From contig NZ_JAFKCT010000004.1 of NCBI RefSeq assembly GCF_017254915.1, forward strand, positions 248,001 to 312,000: 64,000 bases of DNA, in the 5' to 3' direction. Shown here piece by piece: positions 1 to 8,952 of this stretch. The position numbers and the translations under genes were made by a program. The stretch comes from Algoriphagus oliviformis. Its GTDB lineage: Bacteria > Bacteroidota > Bacteroidia > Cytophagales > Cyclobacteriaceae. Each line of letters opens with the position of its first letter. Position 1 is the first letter of the stretch. The notes beneath the pieces are model-generated. The model did no database searches. It was not told where the DNA came from and saw only the letters and a list, made by a program, of their open reading frames with translations.

Positions 1-2346
1 GCGCCGCCTGCCCTGACCTTGGCTTCAGACGCGACACTCTGTGCCGGAAACCCTGTCACCCTCACAGCAATCGATGGATATGATCCCGCGGAAGGGCTGT
101 ACGACTTCCAGTGGACCAATGCCGCCGGCCAAGTCTTTGGAGATGAAAACTCCAACTCCATAGAAGTCACCGAGGAAAGCATCTACACGGTACAGGTGAG
201 TTTTCGCCTGCCCGACGGACTGGGCGACGACGAGGCTCTGCTCTTTGAGACCTGTCCGGCTACGGCTGAGGTTTTTGTGGGGCCGGCTTTTGAATTTGAT
301 CTCGACCAAACCGCCACGGAAGTCTGCTATGAGGAGACCTCTGTCACCTTTGCACCGAACACCCCAATCTCGGGAGAGTGGTACTACGAGCTCAATGGCA
401 GCGGCGTACGTGAGCCTTTGGGAGAGTTTTTCGAGCTGGAACTTTGGATCCCTACCCTCCCAGGCCCCGGACAATACGAAATCATCTTTGTGACTCAGGA
501 TCCCATCCTGGAAGGATGTACCGTGGAGAAAAAAGTCGATCTCTTGGTCAATGAGCTCCCGGTGCTTACTGCTGCCCAAACCAACCCCGCGACGGACTGT
601 ACGACGGCAGACGGCTCTTTCGACATCAACCTTCAGTCTGATGCGTCTGAGGTTCGAGTGCCCGAGTTGAGCTTGACCTTTTCAAATCAATCCGCCGGAA
701 GCACCATCCCTGTCACCAACCTTTTGCCTGGAGTCTACACCATTGAGGCAGAAAATTCAAGCGGATGCTTTTACTCCGCCTCCGTCACCGTGGAAAACCA
801 AAACCCTCCTGCGCCCTACCAGTTTTCTGCCACAGCCACCGACGAAACCTGTTCTGCCACCGGGGTGGAGCCCGGGAAGATCACCATCTCTTTCCTCAAC
901 GGCAACGCCCAAACAGGCACCTACACCGCCGTACGCCAAGGAGACGGGCAGACGTTCACAGGTCCATTGCCCAGCCTCGCGACCTTTGACGTCGACTTGC
1001 CTTTTGGGGAGTATCTGATCGAGGTCGCCGATGCTTCCGGCTGTGCGATTCCAGACCCTACGCTTTACTCCGTGGCACAGAAGCTTCAGGTGATTTTCTC
1101 CGTGCCTACCCAAGTCACGGCCTGCGAAAGTTTCACCTTTGCTCCTACGGGTCCTAATGCGCTGACCTATCTGGTAACGGATGGCTCTGGGGCCACTGTC
1201 AGTCCAGATGCCTCAGGTGAGTTTACGCTCACACAGTCCGGACTGTACACAGTCAGAGGGGAAGATCCAAACGGGGTCGACTGCCCTCGCGAGTTACAAA
1301 TGCAAGTATCGCTCACCCAGCCCATAGACTTTGAACTTTCGGAGCCCATAGTCGATTGCCAAACGGGCGTCCGCTACGAGGCGATCCTCAACAATGTTGC
1401 CGCCTCGGATGTGGTATTCATCTGGAAGGATGACCTGGGTGTGATCGTGGGAAGAAGGCAAACCTTCGTGCCCAGTCGGGACGGGGACTACACGCTGGAA
1501 GTACAGCCTGCCTCAGGAGGTCTTTGCCCCAGCACGCCGATCTCCTTTACGGCGGAGGTGCTTGGCGAGGCGATCTCCGTGAATTTGGATGTCATCCCTT
1601 TCTGCGTGGACCAAACCAGCACCACCATCACGGTAGAAGCAGACATGGAGCGGGTAGCCAACATCGAATGGTATCTGGTATCTGGGGGCACCCGCACGAG
1701 ACAATTCCAATGGGACGACCTCCCTATCATCGAAGTATCGGCGGAAGGCACCTATGAGGCGCTGCTACGCAGTGAATATGGCTGCGAACTGGGACGGGCC
1801 AACGCCGTGGTCGCCAAGTCGACAATCATCCCTCCAGTAGTCCCCACGGAATTGACCATCTGCGCCATCGAAGGGGTCACTACCAGCATTGCCCCGGGAG
1901 ACTACGACAACTACAGCTGGCTGCTGGATGGACAGGAAGTCTCCCAAGACGCGATCTTCACCCCGACTCTACCGGGAACGTATGAACTGCGAGTCTCCGA
2001 CAATCTGGGTTGTGAGTACGTGGCGTCTTTTGTAGTCCAGGAGGACTGTCGCCTCCTGATCACCTACCCCAACGGGGTAGTCCTCGGCGATCCCAGCCGC
2101 AACTTCATCCTCTATGCCAACGACTTCATCGACGATGTCGAGGTCTTTATCTTCAACCGTTGGGGAGAACTGATCTTCTACTGCGAGCACGAAAACCTGG
2201 AGCCGCGCCAGCCTTTCTGCCCTTGGGACGGGATAGTCAACGGAAAATTTGTCCCCAACGGAACATATGCGGTCGTTGTGAAGTTTTCTTCCCGCGCCCA
2301 AAACATCACCATCAAAGAAACCAGGGCGATTACCATCATCCAATAG
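1..2346 (+). CDS. T9SS-secreted PKD/Ig-like surface protein (5' partial)
   Basis: The reading frame is already open at base 1, so the N-terminus and signal peptide lie upstream of the window. About 780 residues are visible. They form a string of beta-sandwich (PKD/Ig-like) modules with paired cysteines, and end in a gliding-motility-type C-terminal sorting domain: the DPSRNF stretch, then the NRWGE motif, WDG, and a final NGTYAVVV strand. In this family the domain directs export through the T9SS and attachment at the cell surface. The protein is colinear with the 3182-5944 product: its DATLCAGNPVTLTA aligns with that protein near residue 158, which suggests roughly 150 residues are missing upstream. 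It lies 5 bp ahead of yaaA. Ligand unknown; probably an adhesin or structural surface protein. Confidence 0.9.
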   Translation, partial: APPALTLASDATLCAGNPVTLTAIDGYDPAEGLYDFQWTNAAGQVFGDENSNSIEVTEESIYTVQVSFRLPDGLGDDEALLFETCPATAEVFVGPAFEFDLDQTATEVCYEETSVTFAPNTPISGEWYYELNGSGVREPLGEFFELELWIPTLPGPGQYEIIFVTQDPILEGCTVEKKVDLLVNELPVLTAAQTNPATDCTTADGSFDINLQSDASEVRVPELSLTFSNQSAGSTIPVTNLLPGVYTIEAENSSGCFYSASVTVENQNPPAPYQFSATATDETCSATGVEPGKITISFLNGNAQTGTYTAVRQGDGQTFTGPLPSLATFDVDLPFGEYLIEVADASGCAIPDPTLYSVAQKLQVIFSVPTQVTACESFTFAPTGPNALTYLVTDGSGATVSPDASGEFTLTQSGLYTVRGEDPNGVDCPRELQMQVSLTQPIDFELSEPIVDCQTGVRYEAILNNVAASDVVFIWKDDLGVIVGRRQTFVPSRDGDYTLEVQPASGGLCPSTPISFTAEVLGEAISVNLDVIPFCVDQTSTTITVEADMERVANIEWYLVSGGTRTRQFQWDDLPIIEVSAEGTYEALLRSEYGCELGRANAVVAKSTIIPPVVPTELTICAIEGVTTSIAPGDYDNYSWLLDGQEVSQDAIFTPTLPGTYELRVSDNLGCEYVASFVVQEDCRLLITYPNGVVLGDPSRNFILYANDFIDDVEVFIFNRWGELIFYCEHENLEPRQPFCPWDGIVNGKFVPNGTYAVVVKFSSRAQNITIKETRAITIIQ

Positions 2347-2351
2347 CATCT

Positions 2352-3104
2352 ATGCTGATTCTCATTTCCCCAGCCAAATCCCTAGACTACAGCGTTCCTG
2401 AATTCAAGGACTATACCCTTCCCGATTTCACCTCAGACATCAAAGCGCTGGTGGGGGTGATGAAAAAAAAATCCGCCAAGGAGATCTCCGAACTGATGCA
2501 TGTGAGCGACAATCTCGGCGTACTCAACGAGCAGCGCTATAAAACGTTCCAGAAGGACTTCAACACCGAAAACTCCAAGCAGGCCCTCCTCGCTTTCAAT
2601 GGAGACGTCTACACCAAGATCGACGTGGACCACTACAGCCCCGAGGATTTCGCCTTTGCCCAAAAGCACCTCAGGATACTCTCAGGCCTCTACGGCCTGC
2701 TGAAGCCCCTCGACCTGATCCAGCCCTATCGATTGGAAATGGGCACGTCCCTAGTCACCAAAAAAGGCAAGAACCTCTACGAATACTGGGACAAAAAAAT
2801 CGCCAAGGCCATCAACGAAGCCGCCTCAGGCATGCCGGTGGTCAATCTCGCCTCCCAGGAATATTTCAAAGCTGTACACCAAAAAACCCTCAAGTCTCCG
2901 GTGGTAAACATCCATTTCAAGGAGCACAAAAACGGCAGCTATCAGATCATCGGCATTTTTGCGAAGCAGGCTCGGGGCATGATGACCAATTTTGCCATCA
3001 CCCAAAGACTGGAAAATCCGCAGGACCTGAAGGCCTTCAACCTGGAAGGATATGAGTTTTCGGCCCCGATGAGTACCGACACAGACTGGGTTTTTATTAG
3101 GTAG
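2352..3104 (+). CDS. yaaA: YaaA (DUF328) peroxide-stress protein
   Basis: This 250-residue protein begins MLILISPAKSLDY, the hallmark of the YaaA/DUF328 family, and has the family's usual length. In Escherichia coli YaaA limits intracellular free iron and protects DNA during hydrogen peroxide stress; the protein is cytoplasmic and DNA-binding. The ATG at 2352 is chosen because the family signature starts there; the frame stays open upstream but overlaps the preceding gene. The gene follows the large surface-protein gene by 5 bp, so the two may be cotranscribed, and a perfect hairpin lies just downstream. Finding yaaA between two paralogous surface proteins is probably a neighbourhood accident rather than a functional link. 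Confidence 0.92.
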   Translation: MLILISPAKSLDYSVPEFKDYTLPDFTSDIKALVGVMKKKSAKEISELMHVSDNLGVLNEQRYKTFQKDFNTENSKQALLAFNGDVYTKIDVDHYSPEDFAFAQKHLRILSGLYGLLKPLDLIQPYRLEMGTSLVTKKGKNLYEYWDKKIAKAINEAASGMPVVNLASQEYFKAVHQKTLKSPVVNIHFKEHKNGSYQIIGIFAKQARGMMTNFAITQRLENPQDLKAFNLEGYEFSAPMSTDTDWVFIR

Positions 3105-3110
3105 AAATAC

Positions 3111-3140
3111 AAAATCATCCCGTACCCGGATGATTTTGGC
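3111..3140 (+). terminator. Hairpin terminator after yaaA
   Basis: A perfect 10-bp inverted repeat (AAAATCATCC at 3111-3120 and GGATGATTTT at 3128-3137) with a 7-nt loop begins 6 bp past the yaaA stop. The right arm ends in four T residues. The stem is A/T-rich at its base, so efficiency may be moderate. Confidence 0.65.
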
Positions 3141-3146
3141 AAAGAA

Positions 3147-3180
3147 TTGGAGGTTGGCATCGGCTTGAGAGTTACCTTTG
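3147..3180 (+). promoter_or_regulatory. Possible promoter overlapping the start of the surface-protein gene
   Basis: TACCTTTG (3173-3180) matches the Bacteroidota -7 box TAnnTTTG, and a TTG lies 23 bp upstream (3147-3149), at the long end of the known spacing. The box ends one base before the ATG at 3182, so a transcript from it would start within or after that codon. Either the true start is further in (a TTG at codon 10 precedes the hydrophobic signal segment) or the match is fortuitous. Confidence 0.3.
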
Positions 3181-3181
3181 C

Positions 3182-5944
3182 ATGAAATCCACTTTCTCTC
3201 CTAAATCATTGATAAAAAATCAGTTTCGAATTAGGAGGGCTGGGGTTCCACTAGTATGGGCGAGCCTTCTCCTCTTGCTTGTGGCTACCAGCGGAAGTTC
3301 CGAATCTCTCCCAGTCCCCTTAGAACTCCTATCGCCGATGAGAGCCGAACCCCAATTGGTCGGTCCTGACAAGCTATGCATTGTATTTGGCGGAGTGGTG
3401 GGAACATTCAGCGCAGGAGGGGATGACGTGGACGTATATGACTGGGTTGTCACCGACCAGTCTTCCGGCGAGGTGATTTTTGAAAAAACCGGAGGGGCCC
3501 AGCTGGAAACAATACAGGTGGTCTTCTCCGCAGTGGGGACCTACGATGTCCAGCTGAAAGTAAGGCGAGGCACAAACGCGGACTATTATCAAGGAAATCT
3601 CCAAGTGACCGTGCAGCAGGGGCCCGCACTGGCCCTGCTTGCAGACTACCTCCTCTGCGCCGGAGGCCCCGCAGTCTTGACCGCTCTCCATCCCGACACT
3701 CCCAATTTTTCGGACTTTATCATTACCTGGAAAGACATCGAAGGCAACGTCATTGGGACTGGCAACCAGTACCTGGCTTATGGCGAAGGCTATCACCTGG
3801 TGGAGATCTACCAAACGCAAGCATCCGGAGAAGCCTCCTGCCTGATAACGGGCTCTGCTTTTGTGGCTCCACCGGTTGACTTCCATCTCACCCCCTCTAC
3901 CCTGTCTATATGCGAAGGCCAGGCTATCCATGTAGATGTGGACACGCCTATCACGGGCGAATGGTTTGTCCAAAAAGGATACGACGGAGCAAGGACTCCG
4001 CTGGGACCAGGATTTGAAATCGATGTCAGCTCATCTTCCCTGACCGATCCGGGACTCTACTTCATCACTTTTCAGACCAAGTCCCAGCGATTTCCAGATT
4101 GCCTCTCGGAAAGGATGGTCGGCTTTGAGCTCGTCGAATCTCCGGACATTGCTGTCACAATCGTGAACGCTCCCAACAGCTGCGAATTTGAGTCGGGAGC
4201 TATCCAAATCAACGTCAATTCTGACATTGACAACCTGCACATCCCTGAACTGGGTATCGATACCGGCCCCATGCAAGACGGCGACCAACTGAATTTCGAC
4301 GATTTGGAGGCAAGTGTCTATACGCTAAAATCCACAAAAAGCGGCTGCGAGACCACCCAAATGTCCGTCCTTCAATCAACCGACCCTTCTGGTCCTGGCG
4401 GTACCGCGGCGCAACAAACCGAAATCACGGTGGAGCCAGAATCTTGTACAGATTCAGGATTGCTGGCCGGAAAAGTCAACCTAATTTTTGACTCCGAAAT
4501 CTCCGGCGGAACGTATCGAATCCTGGCAACGGGCAAAGGGGAAGTCAGGTCAGATGCAATTCCCGACAGCCGGGAAGCTACCTTTGACCTTGGAGGCGGC
4601 AATTATCTTTTGGAGGTCGTCGTGGACGGCTGCAATTTTTCCGTGAAAGACTTTACGGTCGGAAGGTCTGCCAGTGCAAACTTTACCGTTCCCACGGACT
4701 ATAACATCTGCGAAACCTTTTCCTTCAGTCCAGAGACCAACCAAAACCTCAGGTTTACCCTCACCCATCCAGATGGGAGCACTCAGGTCAAATTGACCGG
4801 CGAAACCTTCTCCCTGACGGAAGAAGGGACGTACACGATCATCGGGGAAAGCAATGACCCCAGCATCGTGCTATGTCCCAAGCAGGTTTCTTTCAGCACT
4901 ACCTACTCGTCCAGCATTTCATTTTCCCCGGTTTTGTCGATTGAAAAGTGCTTTGACCCGATACGCTATCAGCTAGACTTGCAGGGAATATCCCCGGATG
5001 ATGCCAGTATTCGATGGTACAACGACCAGGGGGAGATCGTAGGTCGGGGGCAGGAGTTTTATCCGCCTGGCGTCGGCTTCTACTCCTTGCTGGTGCAGCC
5101 GCTGAAGAGCGGCTTTTGCCCCGTGACCCCGGTGGAGTTTGAAGTAGTCAACCCCGTCACGTCGGTACCTATGGAGCTGGCCGCGGACAAAATCTGCCCT
5201 CAGCCGGAGTATGCCTCGGTGAGGCTGACGACCAACGAATCCGAAGTCAGCGACACGGAATGGATCTTCTATGACTTGCAGGACAACCGCGAGGAGCTCA
5301 ATGCTTTTGACGACTTGTTTGAAATCGAGGTTGTCGCTCCCGGAACCTATGAAGTAGTGGCCTACAACAAGCTAGGCTGCGAAATCGGCAGAAACCTGAT
5401 CGCAGTCGAGGAAAGCATGCTACTCAGCGTCCCTTCCCTAGAAGACCGATATGGAGTATGTTCCGAGGGAAAGACGGGGCCGACTTTGACCCCAGGCGAC
5501 TATGCTGAATACTATTGGTACTGGGAAGGAGCACTGGTCTCGACGGATGCTTCCTTTGTCCCAAAGGAGATCGGCAGCTATACCCTGGACGTGGTATCGC
5601 AAGATGGATGTGCCTTTTCCGCCTCTTTTGAAACTTTTGATGCTTGCGACTTTGAGTACGTATTCCCCAACGCGATGACCCTCGGTGACCCTAGCCGCAG
5701 CTTTGAAGTCAGGGTCAGCGAAGGAGTCTCCGAGGCGGAGCTCCACATCATCAATAGACAGGGGGCTCTGGTCCATGTGGCTAAGACACAGGAAATCCCT
5801 GTAGGCGATCCCATCCTACACTGGGACGGCACGAGCAATGGCAAGTATATTACGCCTGGTACGTACGTGGTGATCGTGATAGTCCGAAACCCCGCTTTCC
5901 AGTTTGAGAAAAAAATCACAAGCTCGCTTCTGGTGCTGCAATAG
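3182..5944 (+). CDS. T9SS-secreted PKD/Ig-like surface protein
   Basis: This 920-residue protein has an N-terminal basic stretch and hydrophobic core (about residues 20-38) that read as a signal peptide. An Ig/PKD-like domain follows (about 50-150), then several cysteine-bearing beta-sandwich modules, then a C-terminal sorting domain (about 830-920). That domain has PNAMTLGDPSRSF, INRQG, HWDG and PGTYVVIVIV, the gliding-motility C-terminal pattern used by the T9SS. It is a full-length paralogue of the gene at the left edge of the window, with the same module order. It is expected to be exported by the SprA-type channel and attached at the surface; the ligand is unknown. The ATG at 3182 is used, but a promoter-like box abuts it, so the start may lie slightly downstream. 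Confidence 0.92.
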   Translation: MKSTFSPKSLIKNQFRIRRAGVPLVWASLLLLLVATSGSSESLPVPLELLSPMRAEPQLVGPDKLCIVFGGVVGTFSAGGDDVDVYDWVVTDQSSGEVIFEKTGGAQLETIQVVFSAVGTYDVQLKVRRGTNADYYQGNLQVTVQQGPALALLADYLLCAGGPAVLTALHPDTPNFSDFIITWKDIEGNVIGTGNQYLAYGEGYHLVEIYQTQASGEASCLITGSAFVAPPVDFHLTPSTLSICEGQAIHVDVDTPITGEWFVQKGYDGARTPLGPGFEIDVSSSSLTDPGLYFITFQTKSQRFPDCLSERMVGFELVESPDIAVTIVNAPNSCEFESGAIQINVNSDIDNLHIPELGIDTGPMQDGDQLNFDDLEASVYTLKSTKSGCETTQMSVLQSTDPSGPGGTAAQQTEITVEPESCTDSGLLAGKVNLIFDSEISGGTYRILATGKGEVRSDAIPDSREATFDLGGGNYLLEVVVDGCNFSVKDFTVGRSASANFTVPTDYNICETFSFSPETNQNLRFTLTHPDGSTQVKLTGETFSLTEEGTYTIIGESNDPSIVLCPKQVSFSTTYSSSISFSPVLSIEKCFDPIRYQLDLQGISPDDASIRWYNDQGEIVGRGQEFYPPGVGFYSLLVQPLKSGFCPVTPVEFEVVNPVTSVPMELAADKICPQPEYASVRLTTNESEVSDTEWIFYDLQDNREELNAFDDLFEIEVVAPGTYEVVAYNKLGCEIGRNLIAVEESMLLSVPSLEDRYGVCSEGKTGPTLTPGDYAEYYWYWEGALVSTDASFVPKEIGSYTLDVVSQDGCAFSASFETFDACDFEYVFPNAMTLGDPSRSFEVRVSEGVSEAELHIINRQGALVHVAKTQEIPVGDPILHWDGTSNGKYITPGTYVVIVIVRNPAFQFEKKITSSLLVLQ

Positions 5945-6060
5945 GCGATTTCCGTTCACGGAATAATTTAAAATACGGGAAAGCAAAATCCTTTTTTTTT
6001 TCTATTTTGAGCCGTTTCAAGCTAAATTTTCTCAACCCAAAAACCAAAAAGTATTCTTAT

Positions 6061-7290
6061 ATGACCCAAACCATCAATCGTGGCGCCCTCTTTAACGCAA
6101 GCTGTCTGGCGCTCATCACCACCGCGTTTTCCTTCTCGATACGCGCAGGCATCTTGCCCCAGCTGGGCGACTCTTTCGGCTTAAGTGCTGAGCAGTTAGG
6201 CTTTATCAATTCCATGTGGTTTTTCGGGTTTCCGATTTCCATGATTTTGGGAGGATTGTTTTATCACAAAGTTGGCCCGGCCAACATTATGCGAATCGCC
6301 TTTATCACCCACACGCTAGGCATTTTGTTGACGATCTTTGCAGGCGGCTACACCACCCTGCTGATCTCCACACTCTTCATCGGATTTGGCAACGGCTGTA
6401 CCGAAGCCGCCTGTAATCCACTCATCGCCGATATGTACTCCGGCACCACCCTCAACAAGATGCTCAACAGATTCCACATGTGGTTCCCTGGAGGCATTGT
6501 GCTGGGCTCCCTGATCTCCAAGTTTATGACCGACGGAGGTTTTGCTTGGCAGACACAGGTATGGGTGATGATGATCCCTACCATCGCCTACGCGGTGTTG
6601 TTCTTTGGCAAAACCTTCCCTAAACCGCACGTCGAAGCGGCTACTTCCATTGGCTCCAACATCAAGGCTATGGTGAGTCCAGTGTTCATCTTCCTGTTCT
6701 TTGCGATGGCGCTGACCGCGATCTCCGAGTTTGGCCCTCAGCAGTGGGTAGGCCTGATCATGGGTGCCAGCGGAGCTAGCCCTATGCTGATCTTGGCCTT
6801 GACTACAGGCGTGATGGCTGTCGGCCGTTTCTTTGCCGGCCCGGTGGTCAAAGCCCTCGGACAGACTGGCGTATTGCTGGGAGGATCCATCTTCGCGGCA
6901 ATCGGAATCTTCCTTTTCAGCACCGTTACCGGCCCAATGGCCTATGTAGCCGCACTGGTGTTTGCGATTGGCGTATGCTACTTCTGGCCAGTAATGGTGG
7001 GAGCCGTAGCCCAGAGAGTGCCGCTCTCCGGAGCGCTGGGCATGTCCATCATTGGTGGTGTGGGTATGTTTTCGACCGCGATCTTCCAACCTATCATCGG
7101 TGGATGGATCGACGAATCCAGAGCTACGCAAAGCGCAGCAGGCCTCGCGGGTGATGCGCTGGAGCTAGCGGCAGGACAGGAAACGCTTCAGAAAATGCTC
7201 CTTTTCCCGGGCATTCTGATCGTCTTGTTTATCATCTTCTTTGTCTGGCAAAAAGGCTCCAAGCCTGCGACAGCGGCAGCGGCACACTGA
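6061..7290 (+). CDS. MFS transporter, 12 TM
   Basis: This 409-residue protein has about twelve hydrophobic segments, a major facilitator superfamily inner-membrane transporter. The first helix begins after MTQTINRGALFNASCLAL, and the half-molecules are joined by a loop near residue 200 (TFPKPHVEAATS). The ATG at 6061 is preferred over an in-frame TTG at 6007, which would add a polar tail not expected before the first helix. The substrate cannot be read from the sequence. The next gene, a GH140-like glycosidase 46 bp downstream, hints at a sugar, but a terminator separates them, so the link is weak. Confidence 0.88.
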   Translation: MTQTINRGALFNASCLALITTAFSFSIRAGILPQLGDSFGLSAEQLGFINSMWFFGFPISMILGGLFYHKVGPANIMRIAFITHTLGILLTIFAGGYTTLLISTLFIGFGNGCTEAACNPLIADMYSGTTLNKMLNRFHMWFPGGIVLGSLISKFMTDGGFAWQTQVWVMMIPTIAYAVLFFGKTFPKPHVEAATSIGSNIKAMVSPVFIFLFFAMALTAISEFGPQQWVGLIMGASGASPMLILALTTGVMAVGRFFAGPVVKALGQTGVLLGGSIFAAIGIFLFSTVTGPMAYVAALVFAIGVCYFWPVMVGAVAQRVPLSGALGMSIIGGVGMFSTAIFQPIIGGWIDESRATQSAAGLAGDALELAAGQETLQKMLLFPGILIVLFIIFFVWQKGSKPATAAAAH

Positions 7291-7298
7291 TCCACTTC

Positions 7299-7325
7299 AA
7301 GGCAGCCTTCGGGCTGCCTTTTTTT
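7299..7325 (+). terminator. Rho-independent terminator after the MFS gene
   Basis: AAGGCAGCC (7299-7307), loop TTCG, GGCTGCCTT (7312-7320), then a T-tract to 7325. This is a perfect 9-bp stem with a stable UUCG loop, 8 bp past the MFS stop and 11 bp before the next start codon. Confidence 0.9.
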
Positions 7326-7336
7326 ATGCCTATGCG

Positions 7337-8716
7337 ATGAGAAAACCCCTGCTTTCCACCCTGCTGGCCCTCTTCCTTTTCCTAGAAGCCATGCCTCAGG
7401 AAATCTCCGGCCCCATCCAAGTCCATCCCGAAAACAGGTTTTTGATGACGGCCGATGGCAAGCCATTCTTCTGGACGGCTGACACGGCCTGGGAGCTTTT
7501 CCACAGGCTCGACGAGAAACAAGCCACCGCCTACTTGGACAAAAGAAAAGAGCAGGGGTTCAACGTGGTCCAAGCCGTAGTATTGGCGGAGCTGGACGGC
7601 ATCCACACACCCAATGCAAATGGCGACCTCCCATTCTCAGGCCTGGAGCAATGGGAGTATAATGAGGCCTACTTCCGCCATGTGGATTTGATACTGGATT
7701 TGGCGGAAGAGCGCGGCATCCACATGGCGCTCTTGCCTACCTGGGGCGACAAGCTGTTCAAAAACAAGTGGGGCATAGGCCCGGAGATCTTCACTCCCGT
7801 CACCGCCTATGCCTACGGAAAATGGATCGGAAGCCGCTACAGAGACAGGAAAAACCTGGTTTGGGTACTTGGAGGTGACAGAAATCCAAGAAGTGGCTCG
7901 GAAGACGCCGAGGTATGGAGCCAAATGGCAAAAGGCATCCTCGACACCCAAAATCCCGAAAAACCCATCTTGATCACCTTTCATCCCCAGCCTACCTCTC
8001 CTGGGGGCAGCTCCAACTGGTTTCATCAGGCCGACTGGCTGAGTTTCAACATGCACCAAACTGGCCACTGTCCTGAAGAGCCTAGCTTTGAAAAGATTAC
8101 CCACGACTATCAGTTGAATCCCACCAAGCCTACCATCGACGGCGAGCCGCTCTATGAAGAGCACCCCTATTGTTTCAATGCCAAAGAGGAGGGCTACAGC
8201 GAAGCGGCGGATATCCGCAGGATCATGTACTGGAATGTCTTCGCCGGAGCGGCGGGACAGACCTACGGCTGCCACGCGGTCTGGCAGATGTACGATCTGG
8301 ACAAGACTCCGGTCAATGGCCCCCTGAAGCCTTGGCACAAATCCCTGGATCTCGAAGTCGCCAATCAGATGAAGCACCTGAAAAACCTCATGCTGAGCAG
8401 GCCCTATTTCGAGCGCATTCCAGACCAAGGTCTTATTGCCGAGGGGCAGAAGAATGATCGCAGCCTAGTGTCGGCGACCCGAGACAAGGCGGGAACTTAT
8501 GCCCTCTTCTATTTTCCGGATGGAAAAGCGATTGCGATCGATCCCACTTCTCTCAAAGGGCAGGTTTTTCAGGCAACTTGGCTGGATCCCCGCACGGGAG
8601 TTACTTTTCCCGACAATAAGCTTACCTCAGTCCCAAAGGGCAAGCGGCTATCCATCACTCCTCCGAGCTCCGGTCGGGGCAACGATTGGGTGTTGATTGT
8701 AGATGCGATGGACTAG
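7337..8716 (+). CDS. GH140-like (DUF4038, apiosidase-type) secreted glycosidase
   Basis: This 459-residue protein has a signal peptide (MRKPLLSTLLALFLFLEAMPQ) followed by the DUF4038 TIM-barrel fold seen in GH140 enzymes, with PFFWTADTAWELFHRL near the start. GGDRN and IDGEPLYEEHPY match the positions of the family's acidic catalytic residues. A short C-terminal beta domain (about residues 370-459) resembles the collagenase-associated domain that often follows. Characterised GH140 members release apiose from rhamnogalacturonan II, but the family is broad, so the substrate is open. The ATG at 7337 is the only start that begins the signal peptide. Its stop overlaps that of the convergent lipoprotein gene. 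Confidence 0.88.
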   Translation: MRKPLLSTLLALFLFLEAMPQEISGPIQVHPENRFLMTADGKPFFWTADTAWELFHRLDEKQATAYLDKRKEQGFNVVQAVVLAELDGIHTPNANGDLPFSGLEQWEYNEAYFRHVDLILDLAEERGIHMALLPTWGDKLFKNKWGIGPEIFTPVTAYAYGKWIGSRYRDRKNLVWVLGGDRNPRSGSEDAEVWSQMAKGILDTQNPEKPILITFHPQPTSPGGSSNWFHQADWLSFNMHQTGHCPEEPSFEKITHDYQLNPTKPTIDGEPLYEEHPYCFNAKEEGYSEAADIRRIMYWNVFAGAAGQTYGCHAVWQMYDLDKTPVNGPLKPWHKSLDLEVANQMKHLKNLMLSRPYFERIPDQGLIAEGQKNDRSLVSATRDKAGTYALFYFPDGKAIAIDPTSLKGQVFQATWLDPRTGVTFPDNKLTSVPKGKRLSITPPSSGRGNDWVLIVDAMD

Positions 8717-8952
8717 TTGCCACAGGTGTAGGACGTGTACTCCGCCTCGCTCAGAGACCAGAGCTTTCCGTCTTCGTCCCGGTAGGTGACTGTACCGGTG
8801 CTTTCCAGTATCTCGATGTCATTGGCAGTGGAGATCGTCCGCCCGTCCACCAGCTCGATCGTGCACGGACCCTTCACTCGGGTGATGTCGGAGATTTCCT
8901 CGCAGGAAAACAGAATCAGAAAAGCAGGCAAGAGGCAAAGTTTCCGCATCAT
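8713..8952 (-). CDS. Small putative lipoprotein
   Basis: This 79-residue protein has a lipoprotein signal with the lipobox LFSC (Cys17), followed by EEIS. The mature part is about 60 residues, mostly beta-like, with a late cysteine (YTCGN). I do not recognise the family. The phrases VDGRTISTANDIEI and VTYRDEDGKLWSLSEAEY suggest two small beta hairpins. The start is one of two adjacent ATG codons (8952 or 8949). The stop shares CTAG with the stop of the convergent glycosidase gene. Confidence 0.75.
   Translation of the reverse strand: MMRKLCLLPAFLILFSCEEISDITRVKGPCTIELVDGRTISTANDIEILESTGTVTYRDEDGKLWSLSEAEYTSYTCGN

Noticed and set aside
1..5944. Paralogous surface genes as a recent repeat or recombination hotspot
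   Set aside because: Nucleotide identity is low; only protein-level similarity remains, so recent recombination is unlikely.
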